From Leptospira fainei serovar Hurstbridge str. BUT 6 (GTDB taxonomy: Bacteria > Spirochaetota > Leptospiria > Leptospirales > Leptospiraceae): a DNA stretch of 64,000 nucleotides. The position numbers and the translations under genes are program-made. The DNA is taken from positions 62,001-126,000 of the forward strand of contig NZ_AKWZ02000011.1 in the NCBI RefSeq assembly GCF_000306235.2, read 5' to 3'. Positions 33,672-42,765 of this stretch are shown here, in pieces. Below the pieces are notes generated by a model that worked only from the letters and a program-made list of their open reading frames with translations, had not been told where the DNA came from and made no database searches. How positions within the stretch are numbered: position 1 is the stretch's first letter; every line of letters starts with the position of its first letter.

Positions 33672-36518
33672 CTATTTATGATCTCTCGTAGATACTCCGT
33701 CCCAGTTGGAAGCCGGAGGAGTTACTTTGTGTTCCTTACATCTATCGATAAGCAAAATTACCGCTTTATCAGAATGACCTTTCGCAGTTTGAGATTCTTG
33801 AAATTTACGAATCGCTTGATCCCATTTTCTATCTAGATAGAGGCCCAAACCTTCTTCATAGAGTCCGATCGATTCTTTTAGTGAGGATGGAATTTTATCG
33901 CCGATTTCAGCCACGGCTTCGTATAACACTACCGGCTCGTTCTTGCCCTTAACTCTAACTAAATCCAATTTTCGAGTGATGATTTGATTTTTAATTTCTT
34001 CATAAACGGAATCCGAAACGAGAATCGAAACTCCGTAATCTTTTCCGGCAGCTTCTAAACGAGCCGCTAAATTTACGGTATCGCCCATCATCGTGTAAGA
34101 AGCCAATGCATCCGTTCCCATAAATCCGACTTTCGCCAAGCCGGTATTCAAGCCGATTCGTATATTCATATCCCTGGCTTCCGGAATATAACGATGTTCC
34201 TTATTCCAAGTCTTTCTGAGCTCCTCCAATTTTGCGAGCATCCTCAAAGAAGCCTTAGTCGCTTTTATACAATGTTGTTCCACGTCCACAGGCGCGTTAA
34301 AAATGCCTACGATCGCGTCTCCGATGTACTTATCCAAAACGCCTTCGTGCTCCTTTAAAATTAGAGTCATTGCGGAAAGGTATTCATTTAATAATTCGGC
34401 AAGTTCTACAGAGCTTAACTTTTCGCTGATAGCCGAAAAGCCCGCAACGTCGGAAAAGAAAGCAGTGACCCTTTTTTCAGTCCCGCGCTTTAAGGCGGCT
34501 AGATCCTTCATCGCTTCGCCGATAACGACCGGATCGATCATGCTACCCAGAATTCCTTTGATCTTTTCCCTTTCCCGCAAACCGCTTACCATGTGATTGA
34601 GTGCGATCGATAAATTCCCGAATTCGTCGTTCCCGCCGGGCTCAAACTCAACGTTCAGATCTCCTTTTCCCACTTCTTCCGCATTGCGAATCAATCGTTT
34701 AATTTTCTGAACGACTATGCCAGATATGAAGATCGCTAAAAAGATGGAAAACCCGCAAATTCCCAATGCGGAAAGCACCGCTCTGTCTCGATTGCTCCGG
34801 ATGGATTTTAGCCCCTCCGTTCTATCGACGATGGTCCGAATCAAACCCGAAAAATTGGATGCAAGTATTACGGTGGGGACGTCGTCCACATCTTCAGCCA
34901 ATAAAGGAGTAGTATCCAATTTCCAAAGAATCTGCTCCGCTTCCGTTCTGCTATTACCGATGATGCCGTCCGGAAATAAACTTTTCAACTTTGCAGTCGG
35001 GGTTTCACTTTCTCCGGAATAAATCCAATCTCGTAAGGCATTCCATCTATCTTTGAATATCTGACTTCCCTCGCCCGACTGGATCGATTTTTCATAATCC
35101 GAACCATCGGGTCGAAAACGGAGAAGAACTTGATCCTCAAGCGCCGAGTTTCTAGCGGAGCCTAAAGCTTCCACTTTCTCTTCATCCTCTTCTTTAGGCG
35201 GATTATTTCTCCGATAAGTGGCGAATAGTAAGTCTCGTTTCCGAACTAAGGAAGAATAGTTCGCATAATGGTTTTTAAATTCCTTATCCTTAAAAGGAGG
35301 AATCGGAGGTTTCTTTTCTCTCAAGACCTTAAGTCTTGCTTCTAAAAGAGAAGGAATATTGCTTAGTTCCGATAAGATCACTCTCTCTTCGTTAAGGTAA
35401 GCGCTCCATGTACCCGGATGTCTTCGAATGGATTCGATCAGTTTGGCTCTTTCGGTTGAAGCCGGATTCCGAAAATGCGGAGAATACAATGCTTGTAGCT
35501 CAAGACTCGATTGTTGAAAAGAATTGGGAGGAATTTCTCCGGTAATTCCGACTTTATCCACAAGAGTCGTAAGGGCGGTTTTGAGACCGTCCTCCAAAGT
35601 ATTATCGAACGAAATTTCGTTTAAGGGAGAATCCGGATCGAAAATTTTCGTATCTAAGGTGGGCTCCGATGTTTCTCCAGGCACGATTCCCGTCAAAGCA
35701 AAGGTTTGGATTCTAAAACGCCCCGTGTCCAATCCTAAATCCTTGATTTTCTTGCGACGTGAATCCGCCAAAAGCTGAACGATCGCGGAATCCATTTTAG
35801 AACGATGCTTTCGAGCGATTAAAATTTTACTTTTAACTTCCTCTTCCAATGCGGATAATTCCGTTGGATCCGTTTTTTCCTGACTTTCTTTGATCTCGTA
35901 CAATCTCTTACGAAGCAAAGATGCGTCTCGATCGGCAAATACGAATTTTCTCGCCAATGATTGTAGTTCGGAAAAATCCTTTTCCCCTACGCGCTCGGTC
36001 CCGTCTTGCTGCAGCTGTGCCTTAATATTTTTTTCTAGAATTTCGATATCGGCCTTAGAAAGATATTCCGAATAATAGGTGTCGAGTGTCTTACGTACTT
36101 TACTTTTTCCTAATGCTCCAAAAAGACTGGTCTTGATTCCGAACAGGGAAACCTTCTTTTCCTGGACCAGCGTTTTCGTGGTTCTGTATTTCTTAAGAGC
36201 TTCGGTTTGTTTACTCACGCGATCCCGAAATTCTTCGATCCGAATTAGACTTTGAGAAATATTGTCCATTTCCAAAACGAGGGACGATATGTACCGTCTG
36301 GAAATTGCGGCTTCCCGCTCGTAACTTTCGGTCAGAATTTCGGTTTGTTGGCGAACATAAATGAAAGAAAGAATTAGAATGGTTAAAGCGATCAAGCTTC
36401 CCGTAAAAAAGGCAAGCTTTGCTCGAATCCCGGAATATAAAAGGCGAAAAATTCCGAGTATACTGTCAAGAATGCGATTTACTAACCCGCTTACGATCGC
36501 GGAAGAATTCTTGTTCAT
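33672..36518 (-). CDS. Membrane class III adenylate cyclase with HAMP domain
   Basis: A 948-residue protein: membrane helix at about 36-56, a charged, helix-rich extracytoplasmic region of about 530 residues, a second helix at about 585-606, HAMP at about 607-660 (GGNDEFGNLSIALNHMV) and a cyclase domain at about 680-870. Metal Asp residues are in FFSDVAGF and YIGDAIVGIF. Lys in VLDKYIGD and Thr in YTMMGDTVN are the purine-specifying pair of class IIIb adenylate cyclases; the Asn and Arg of VNLAARLE stabilise the transition state. It should make cAMP in response to a periplasmic signal. Its stop lies about 20 bases from the insertion sequence. Confidence 0.92.
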   Translation of the reverse strand: MNKNSSAIVSGLVNRILDSILGIFRLLYSGIRAKLAFFTGSLIALTILILSFIYVRQQTEILTESYEREAAISRRYISSLVLEMDNISQSLIRIEEFRDRVSKQTEALKKYRTTKTLVQEKKVSLFGIKTSLFGALGKSKVRKTLDTYYSEYLSKADIEILEKNIKAQLQQDGTERVGEKDFSELQSLARKFVFADRDASLLRKRLYEIKESQEKTDPTELSALEEEVKSKILIARKHRSKMDSAIVQLLADSRRKKIKDLGLDTGRFRIQTFALTGIVPGETSEPTLDTKIFDPDSPLNEISFDNTLEDGLKTALTTLVDKVGITGEIPPNSFQQSSLELQALYSPHFRNPASTERAKLIESIRRHPGTWSAYLNEERVILSELSNIPSLLEARLKVLREKKPPIPPFKDKEFKNHYANYSSLVRKRDLLFATYRRNNPPKEEDEEKVEALGSARNSALEDQVLLRFRPDGSDYEKSIQSGEGSQIFKDRWNALRDWIYSGESETPTAKLKSLFPDGIIGNSRTEAEQILWKLDTTPLLAEDVDDVPTVILASNFSGLIRTIVDRTEGLKSIRSNRDRAVLSALGICGFSIFLAIFISGIVVQKIKRLIRNAEEVGKGDLNVEFEPGGNDEFGNLSIALNHMVSGLREREKIKGILGSMIDPVVIGEAMKDLAALKRGTEKRVTAFFSDVAGFSAISEKLSSVELAELLNEYLSAMTLILKEHEGVLDKYIGDAIVGIFNAPVDVEQHCIKATKASLRMLAKLEELRKTWNKEHRYIPEARDMNIRIGLNTGLAKVGFMGTDALASYTMMGDTVNLAARLEAAGKDYGVSILVSDSVYEEIKNQIITRKLDLVRVKGKNEPVVLYEAVAEIGDKIPSSLKESIGLYEEGLGLYLDRKWDQAIRKFQESQTAKGHSDKAVILLIDRCKEHKVTPPASNWDGVSTRDHK

Positions 36519-36612
36519 AGGAAAAACAAGTCCTTAAAGGGATGCTATGGCAAGCAATATACTTTGAGAAATTTATTTACCGATTCGATTTTTTCGAGCT
36601 ACACAAAAGACC

Positions 36613-37086
36613 TTAAAAGAGTTTTTCGAAGGTGGCAGTTCGATAGTCGGAAGTTAAATAAAAAATATGAGAGCACGCAGGACATCGATAATTCCCGTGC
36701 CCCTGAACCCGTAAAAATTGGAAACAAATCGGACAGGCAACCATCCCTTCCTCGGTATCCTTCTTCTTATCTTCCGTTAAGAAAGCCTTCGCCTCCTCGC
36801 GCGTCGGAAAAAAAGGAATAACTGCTTCGAGTCCGAGCTTCTTCCAATCGTCGGTCAGCGCGGTAGTCAAAGAGCAGGCCGAGAATTTAGATTGCGGGTG
36901 ATTTATTGCAGAATTCTTAAGGAGGAGCAACCCTTCTTGGTCCCAGGCGGTCAGCCCGCCCGCATCCAATAAAATTCGATGAATTTCCGACGATAGGATT
37001 TGCTCTATCTTTTCCCGAAAGGCGGTCCCAAGTACCGAATCGAGTTTGCCTTGGAGATTGACAATTAATTCTTTCACAGGTTGCAC
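36613..37086 (-). CDS. STAS-like domain protein with C-terminal zinc ribbon
   Basis: A 157-residue protein. Residues about 5-105 resemble a STAS/anti-sigma antagonist domain (LIVNLQGKLDSVLGTAFREKIEQIL; ILLDAGGLTAWDQEGLLLLK), although the usual phosphorylatable Ser region reads GLTAWDQEGL. Residues about 118-140 form a CxxC-x13-CxxC zinc ribbon (CPIC...CPAC). This combination is uncommon. It may act as a partner-switch protein with a metal- or RNA-binding tail. The start is GTG. It lies upstream of the cyclase on the same strand, 94 bases away, and is divergent from the CapD-like gene. Confidence 0.72.
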   Translation of the reverse strand: MQPVKELIVNLQGKLDSVLGTAFREKIEQILSSEIHRILLDAGGLTAWDQEGLLLLKNSAINHPQSKFSACSLTTALTDDWKKLGLEAVIPFFPTREEAKAFLTEDKKKDTEEGMVACPICFQFLRVQGHGNYRCPACSHIFYLTSDYRTATFEKLF

Positions 37087-37175
37087 TCAGAAGAATCGAT
37101 AAGATCCGGGATTTCCGCAACCGAAAAAACCCAAAAAGGTTGGACTTTTACCATTTAGGGATATTTTTTTCCTTA

Positions 37176-39065
37176 ATGGAACATTGGAATCGCCGGACCT
37201 TGATATTCCCTCTAGACCTCTGCTTTATGGTCCTGTCCTATTTTTTGGCACATTTAATTCGATTCGAATCCTTGTCCTTCCTGCAAAAACCGGACACATT
37301 TCTTATTCCACTTGCGATCGTAGTCGCATGTCGATCGGTTGTATTCTTATTTTCGAATATTTATCGTTCTATCTGGGCTTATGCTTCGATTCACGACCTT
37401 CTGGAAATCATTAAAATCACGGTTCTTTCCTCATTTATCGCCACCACCGTATTACTCTTCTATAATCGCTTCGAGCAAATGTCTCGAATGGTCCCCGTTC
37501 TAGATACCATCCTTTTACTAAGCTTCCTATGTCTCCGAAGCCTTTCCTGGAGAATCTTTCGGGATCAATATATTATCAGAAAAACTAGGGAACACGGGGC
37601 TCCGACTCTCATTCTCGGTGCAGGAAAAATGGGAGCTTCCCTATTATCGGAGTTCAGAAGGCATAGCGAATTGAAATTAAATCCGGTCGGATTTTTGGAC
37701 GACGACGAAAGTAAGATCGGCGCATTGATTCAGGGAGTCCCGATTTTAGGGAATATCTCGAAGGCCGAAGAAACCATTCGTAAACTAGGCATTAAACAAG
37801 TAATTATCGCGATTAAAAATCCGGACGGAAAGCTGATCGGTCGATTGTTGAAGACCTTCGAATCCACCGAAGTAGGTTTTAAAATCCTTCCCTCTATCGG
37901 CTCGCTTTTCTTCGATTCCCCTAAAATTCAACAGCTGCGGGAAATCCGAGTCGAGGACCTTCTTGGAAGACCCGTAGTCGATCTGGAAATCGAATCCATT
38001 CGTTCTTACATCCGAGGAAAATCGATCTTAGTTACGGGCGCCGGAGGATCCATCGGAAGTGAGATTTGTAGACAGGTCGCCATCTTCCAACCTTCAAAGT
38101 TAGTCCTTGTAGATTCTGCGGAGACGCCCCTCTACGAAATAGATTATGAATTGCGCAAAATTTTTCAACATTCCGGAATCGAGTTCTTTCCTGTCGTCGC
38201 AGATATTAAGAATCTTTCGCGCGTGAGCTCCGTTTTCGAAGCGCATTCACCGGAAGTAGTATTTCATTCCGCCGCATATAAGCACGTACCTATGATGGAG
38301 ACGAACCCATCGGAAGCGGTTTTGAATAATATATTAGGCACTAAAAATGTTGCGGATATCGCCCGTTTGTCCGGAGTAGAGCGTTTCGTACTCATCTCTA
38401 CGGATAAAGCCGTTAATCCGGTTAATATCATGGGCGCTTCCAAGCGTGTAGCCGAATTATACATCCAGCATGTATCTCGAGAGACCCGAACTAAATTCAT
38501 CACGGTTAGATTCGGCAACGTCTTAGGATCCAACGGTTCCGTGATTCCGAGATTTAGGGAGCAAATCCAGGCTGGCGGACCGGTAACAGTGACGCATCCG
38601 GAAGTCATTCGATATTTTATGACCATCCCGGAAGCCACCCAATTAGTTCTCCAAGCCGGTTCCATGGGCGAACGCGGCGAGATCTTCTTATTGGAGATGG
38701 GAGAGCCTGTACGAATCCTCAGCCTTGCGGAAGAAATGATTCGTTTATCCGGCTTACGACCGTATGTCGATATTCCGATCGAATTCACCGGATTAAGACC
38801 GGGGGAAAAACTTTTCGAAGAGCTGCTATTGGATTTAGAAGGCATCAAAAAAACTCACCATCCAAAAATCAGGATTGCCGCCCCTTTAGAAGATAGCGAT
38901 GCTAGCAGCTTCCAGGCCAGGTTTCAGGCCCTTTTGAACGCCGCTCGCTCCAACCAGGAAAAAGATATCTTTACCCGGTTTAAAGAGCTAGTACCGGAAT
39001 ACAAAGTTCATAAGGATTACATTACTGAAGAAGAGGCCAGGGCCCTAGAAAAGAATGGATCATAA
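37176..39065 (+). CDS. CapD/FlaA1-like polysaccharide nucleotide-sugar dehydratase/epimerase
   Basis: About 629 residues. Four N-terminal membrane helices (about 1-125), a CoA-binding-like Rossmann domain (ILGAGKMGASLLSEF), then an extended SDR domain with VTGAGGSIGSEICRQV and the catalytic STDKAVNPVNIMGASKRVAE, typical of membrane UDP-GlcNAc 4,6-dehydratases (PglF, WbpM). It supplies modified sugars for surface glycans. ATG 37176 was chosen; a TTG at 37140 would add 12 residues but has poor spacing. The stop overlaps the next gene by 11 bases. Confidence 0.9.
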   Translation: MEHWNRRTLIFPLDLCFMVLSYFLAHLIRFESLSFLQKPDTFLIPLAIVVACRSVVFLFSNIYRSIWAYASIHDLLEIIKITVLSSFIATTVLLFYNRFEQMSRMVPVLDTILLLSFLCLRSLSWRIFRDQYIIRKTREHGAPTLILGAGKMGASLLSEFRRHSELKLNPVGFLDDDESKIGALIQGVPILGNISKAEETIRKLGIKQVIIAIKNPDGKLIGRLLKTFESTEVGFKILPSIGSLFFDSPKIQQLREIRVEDLLGRPVVDLEIESIRSYIRGKSILVTGAGGSIGSEICRQVAIFQPSKLVLVDSAETPLYEIDYELRKIFQHSGIEFFPVVADIKNLSRVSSVFEAHSPEVVFHSAAYKHVPMMETNPSEAVLNNILGTKNVADIARLSGVERFVLISTDKAVNPVNIMGASKRVAELYIQHVSRETRTKFITVRFGNVLGSNGSVIPRFREQIQAGGPVTVTHPEVIRYFMTIPEATQLVLQAGSMGERGEIFLLEMGEPVRILSLAEEMIRLSGLRPYVDIPIEFTGLRPGEKLFEELLLDLEGIKKTHHPKIRIAAPLEDSDASSFQARFQALLNAARSNQEKDIFTRFKELVPEYKVHKDYITEEEARALEKNGS

Positions 39066-39546
39066 CCCCGAAGATATCACCGTACTTCGCGAATTTAAAA
39101 AACAACTCTTCTCTCTCTATTGGGAACGGTTCGGTACTTTCTATCTGCACGCAATGCCTCATCCCGATTTAAAGATCGGAAAGAGGGGCCTAATCGGAGA
39201 TGAACCTGAATCAGGAATCATATTAGTTATAGGTCCGCGAGCCGCTCGGGACATTCGTATAGAACAAGATTGGGCTTATGCGGAACTCCAATTCGGATAT
39301 ACTTGGGAGCAAGTTTTCATTCCTTGGGACGCCGTATTTCGATACTTTGATAAATCTCAGCAAACCGTTTCGCAAATGAGAATTTTCTTAGGTAAGCTGC
39401 AATCTCCAATTGAAAGCGACTCCGATTCCGCCGAAAACGATTCCTCTCTCTCGTCGGGAGAAGTCGCCACCGAATCGAAAGGAAGAGGAAAGAGACGCAA
39501 AGACAATGTCATTGAAGTGGATTTCGGGGGTAAAAACAAAAAATGA
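39055..39546 (+). CDS. SspB-like ClpXP adaptor protein
   Basis: A 163-residue protein. The core (about residues 10-105) follows the SspB fold: GIILVIGPRAARDIRI and AYAELQFGYTWEQVFIPWDAVFRYF align by eye with the GQIVLNIAPRAVGNLEL and substrate-groove strands of E. coli SspB. An acidic, low-complexity linker (SDSDSAENDSSLSSGE) leads to a short conserved tail (VIEVDFGGKNKK) in the position of the ClpX-binding XB motif. It should tether ssrA-tagged or other substrates to ClpXP. It overlaps genes on both sides (11 and 4 bases), so it is translated with a CapD-like enzyme and a permease. Confidence 0.75.
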   Translation: MDHNPEDITVLREFKKQLFSLYWERFGTFYLHAMPHPDLKIGKRGLIGDEPESGIILVIGPRAARDIRIEQDWAYAELQFGYTWEQVFIPWDAVFRYFDKSQQTVSQMRIFLGKLQSPIESDSDSAENDSSLSSGEVATESKGRGKRRKDNVIEVDFGGKNKK

Positions 39547-41150
39547 ATAATTACAGATGGTTCGTACCGGGAGATCTCGACGGTTTCTTCGGCCTAATGA
39601 TCGATAATTTAATTCAAATCTTAGTGTTAGTCGCTCTCTGCGTCGGACCTTGCGGAATGCCTCAGGAATTCGTTTTTCGAGTTATTATCCCGGGGGCGGC
39701 AGTATCTCTGTTATTAGGAAATTTATTCTATGCCTTGCAAGCAAGACAACTTGCCAAAGCGGAAGGCAGAACCGATGTCACTGCTCTACCCTATGGGATT
39801 AACACGGTATCCCTTTTCGCCTTCGTATTTTTCGTAATGTTTCCCGTTTATTTAAAAACGGGAAGTTACAAAGCCGCCTGGGCGATGGGCTTATTAGCAA
39901 GCTTTCTCTCGGGATTAATCGAAATGTTAGGGGCCTTCGTTGCGGAAAGGATTCGGAAAGCGACACCTCGCGCCGCGCTTCTTTCCGCTCTTGCAGGAAT
40001 CGCTCTAACATTCATTTCGATGGATTTTTTAATTCGAACCTTTCAGAATCCTTTGGTAGCCTTCGTACCTTTCGGAATTATCCTATTACAGTACTTTGGG
40101 CGGGTAGTTTTTCCGTTTAAAATTCCGGGCGGTTTGATTTCGGTAGTAGTCGGAACCATTCTGGCTTGGTATTCTCCATATTTTTCGGGAAAGCCGATTA
40201 TGGATCCTGAAGCGTTAAAATCCTCTTTCGGCATCGGATTGTATCTACCGGTTTGGAGCGCAGGTGAAATTTTTTCCATATTTAAGGAAATGGATATCAG
40301 AGAGTATCTTTCGATCATCCTGCCAATGGGAATTTTCAACGTCATAGGATCGCTTCAAAACATAGAATCCGCCGAAGCGGCCGGAGATAAATTCAATACT
40401 CGGAACTCTCTTTTAGTGAATGGAATCGGAACTGTTGCCGGTTCATTCTTCGGTTCACCCTTCCCTACGACGATTTATATCGGACATCCCGGCTGGAAAG
40501 CGTTAGGGGCAAGAGCCGGTTACTCGACATTAAACGGAGTTTTTATGACCGTCGCGGCCTTCTTAGGGCTAATGGGGTTTCTTTCCAAACTCATCCCGAT
40601 CGAAGCCGGAATGGCAATTGTTCTCTGGATCGGAATCGTAATCGGCTCCCAAGCTTTTGAAGCAACTCCCACTCGTCATGCTCCCGCAGTCGTAATCGGT
40701 TTGCTTCCTGCAATTGCCGGTTGGGGTGTGCTCTTAATTCAAAGCGCTTTTAATTATGCGGATCCGATTTTAACAAAGGCGATCGAGGGCACTGCTGCCG
40801 CTTCTCAGACTCCGAATATTTGGTTATCTTTAGTTCCGGCAAATCAACCCATCTTTCCATATCCGTTAGAAGGACTCTTGAGTTTATCTCAAGGATTCTT
40901 ATTATCTTCTATGGTTTGGGCCGCGATTGCAACGTTTGTGATCGATCGAGATTTTAAGAAAGCGATTCTGGCAAGTTTAGCGGGAGTTTTTCTTTCCGCG
41001 ACCGGATTTATCCATGCATATTCCTTGCGCGGAAACGCAATTTTAACTCCATTTGAGCCGAATTTTGGCCCGTTTGTAAAAGGATATTTACTTTTAGTCT
41101 TACTTTTTCTGTTAGCTTCCTTCTTACGGAAGGAACCGAGAGCGGTCTAA
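39543..41150 (+). CDS. NCS2/AzgA-like purine or xanthine permease
   Basis: A 535-residue membrane protein with about 12-14 helices. VGPCGMPQEFVFRVIIPGAAVSLLLGN, RTDVTALPYGINTVSLFAF and EAAGDKFNTRNSLLVNGIGTVAGSFFGSPFPTTIYIGHPGWKALGARAGYS match the xanthine/uracil/vitamin C permease superfamily with the AzgA-type pattern. The substrate is probably a purine base; an adenine phosphoribosyltransferase gene lies two genes downstream, which fits adenine or hypoxanthine salvage. It overlaps the SspB-like gene by 4 bases. Confidence 0.85.
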   Translation: MNNYRWFVPGDLDGFFGLMIDNLIQILVLVALCVGPCGMPQEFVFRVIIPGAAVSLLLGNLFYALQARQLAKAEGRTDVTALPYGINTVSLFAFVFFVMFPVYLKTGSYKAAWAMGLLASFLSGLIEMLGAFVAERIRKATPRAALLSALAGIALTFISMDFLIRTFQNPLVAFVPFGIILLQYFGRVVFPFKIPGGLISVVVGTILAWYSPYFSGKPIMDPEALKSSFGIGLYLPVWSAGEIFSIFKEMDIREYLSIILPMGIFNVIGSLQNIESAEAAGDKFNTRNSLLVNGIGTVAGSFFGSPFPTTIYIGHPGWKALGARAGYSTLNGVFMTVAAFLGLMGFLSKLIPIEAGMAIVLWIGIVIGSQAFEATPTRHAPAVVIGLLPAIAGWGVLLIQSAFNYADPILTKAIEGTAAASQTPNIWLSLVPANQPIFPYPLEGLLSLSQGFLLSSMVWAAIATFVIDRDFKKAILASLAGVFLSATGFIHAYSLRGNAILTPFEPNFGPFVKGYLLLVLLFLLASFLRKEPRAV

Positions 41151-41222
41151 TAAGGTATCGGGAAGAACGCCCGGGGATAAAATTGATCCCGAACGTTTCT
41201 ATATAAGGAGAAAAAGTCACCT

Positions 41223-42134
41223 ATGTGGATGATTCGTAGATTCGGATTGTTTGCGATAACAAACCTCGCAGTAATAGCGACGATCGCATTCATAATAAGA
41301 ATTACCGGTCTCGCCAGTTATCTGGAAAAATCGGGTATTTCGTACGGAGGGTTGCTTCTTTTCTGCACGATATGGGGGATGGGCGGTGCATTTATTTCGC
41401 TCTTCATTTCCAAATTTACCGCTAAGATGTCGATGGGAGTCGAGATTGTAGATCCCCGTACGGCGACCGGATGGCAAAGAGATTTAGTCGCACGAGTAAA
41501 AAGACTCGCGGACGCGGCCGGCCTACCGATGCCGGAAGTGGGATATTATCAATCTCCGGAAGTGAACGCCTTTGCCACCGGGCCAAGCCGGTCTAGCGCG
41601 CTAGTGGCCGTTTCTACCGGACTTTTAAATGGAATGGATAGCGGAGAAATCGATGGAGTTCTAGGACATGAACTTTCTCACGTAGCAAACGGAGATATGG
41701 TGACTATGACCTTAGTACAAGGCGTAGTGAACTCGTTCGTGTTTTTCTTTGCCTGGATTGTGAGCACTCTAATTGCTTCTCAACTCAGTAGGAACGATGA
41801 CGATCGCGGGGGCGGAAGCTTCTTTATGCGGTTTATGATTCAACAAGTACTCGTGATGGTGTTCGGATTATTGGGTTCCATCGTGGTAGCCTATGTTTCA
41901 AGAGCGAGAGAATACCGTGCGGATGCCGGCGGTGCAAAATTAGCCGGAAGAAGTAATATGATTGCCGCACTCGAAAGGCTCAAGGCTGCCTTTACTGTAG
42001 ATCCGGTAGATCAGAGAGGAGAATCGATCGCGACTCTGAAGATATCTAATCGCGGGGGCGGATTAGCTTCCTTATTTGCTACCCACCCTCCATTAGAGGA
42101 AAGAATTGCTGCCTTAAGAGCGAAAGCATATTAA
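41223..42134 (+). CDS. htpX: HtpX-family membrane zinc metalloprotease
   Basis: A 303-residue M48 protease of the inner membrane. Two N-terminal helices (about 5-30 and 42-65) precede the catalytic HELSH (His149, Glu150, His153), and two more helices lie at about 165-220. The third zinc ligand is Glu in SRAREYRADAGGAKLAG. It degrades damaged or misfolded membrane proteins under stress. AGGAG is 12 bases before the ATG. A GC-rich hairpin follows at 42147-42169. Confidence 0.94.
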   Translation: MWMIRRFGLFAITNLAVIATIAFIIRITGLASYLEKSGISYGGLLLFCTIWGMGGAFISLFISKFTAKMSMGVEIVDPRTATGWQRDLVARVKRLADAAGLPMPEVGYYQSPEVNAFATGPSRSSALVAVSTGLLNGMDSGEIDGVLGHELSHVANGDMVTMTLVQGVVNSFVFFFAWIVSTLIASQLSRNDDDRGGGSFFMRFMIQQVLVMVFGLLGSIVVAYVSRAREYRADAGGAKLAGRSNMIAALERLKAAFTVDPVDQRGESIATLKISNRGGGLASLFATHPPLEERIAALRAKAY

Positions 42135-42146
42135 AATTAGGTTGAT

Positions 42147-42169
42147 AGCCGCCCTAAATAAGGGCGGCT
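42147..42169 (+). terminator. Hairpin after htpX
   Basis: AGCCGCCCT (42147-42155) and AGGGCGGCT (42161-42169) form a 9-bp GC-rich stem with loop AAATA, 12 bases after the htpX stop. The downstream T run is poor (a few T and then A), so termination may be weak or Rho-assisted. Confidence 0.65.
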
Positions 42170-42225
42170 TCATCAAAAAAGAATTGTTCCCGCGCTTCCG
42201 AAGATTGGAATAGGACTTCGAGCCT

Positions 42226-42759
42226 ATGTCCATCGTTAAATCAAAAATTCGTACCATTCCCGATTATCCCAAAAAAGGAATCCTTTTTCGCGATATCACT
42301 TCTCTCCTATTGGATCCGGAAGGTCTAGCACTTACTATCGGAACTTTTGTGGACAGGTATTCCAATCAAGGAATCACGAAAGTCGCAGGAATCGAAGCTA
42401 GAGGTTTTATTATCGGTGCTCCTGTCGCTTTTCAGTTAGGAGCCGGATTCATTCCGATTCGGAAAAAGGGGAAATTGCCTGCGGAAACCGTAGCTCAAGA
42501 ATATGATCTTGAATATGGAAAGGATATCATTGAAATTCATAAGGATTCCGTATTTCCAGGCGATAAAATTCTGCTTATGGACGATCTAATTGCTACCGGA
42601 GGCACTATGATCGCTGCAACGAAACTTTTGCAGCGTTTGGGTGCGGTGGTCACCGAAGCCGGCGTGATTATCGACTTACCCGATTTGGGAGGAGCTTCCA
42701 AATTGAAGAAGGAGTTAGGAGTCGATGTCTATTCTATCTGCGAATTCGAAGGCCATTGA
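42226..42759 (+). CDS. apt: Adenine phosphoribosyltransferase
   Basis: A 177-residue enzyme converting adenine and PRPP to AMP and pyrophosphate in the cytoplasm. It starts [23 protein letters not shown], the Apt N-terminal signature, has [12 protein letters not shown] in the core and the PRPP-binding loop [17 protein letters not shown] at about residues 120-136. Length is normal for bacterial Apt. It precedes the Deg protease gene by 6 bases; the purine permease three genes upstream may feed it. Confidence 0.95.
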   Translation: MSIVKSKIRTIPDYPKKGILFRDITSLLLDPEGLALTIGTFVDRYSNQGITKVAGIEARGFIIGAPVAFQLGAGFIPIRKKGKLPAETVAQEYDLEYGKDIIEIHKDSVFPGDKILLMDDLIATGGTMIAATKLLQRLGAVVTEAGVIIDLPDLGGASKLKKELGVDVYSICEFEGH

Positions 42760-42765
42760 AGTTTG

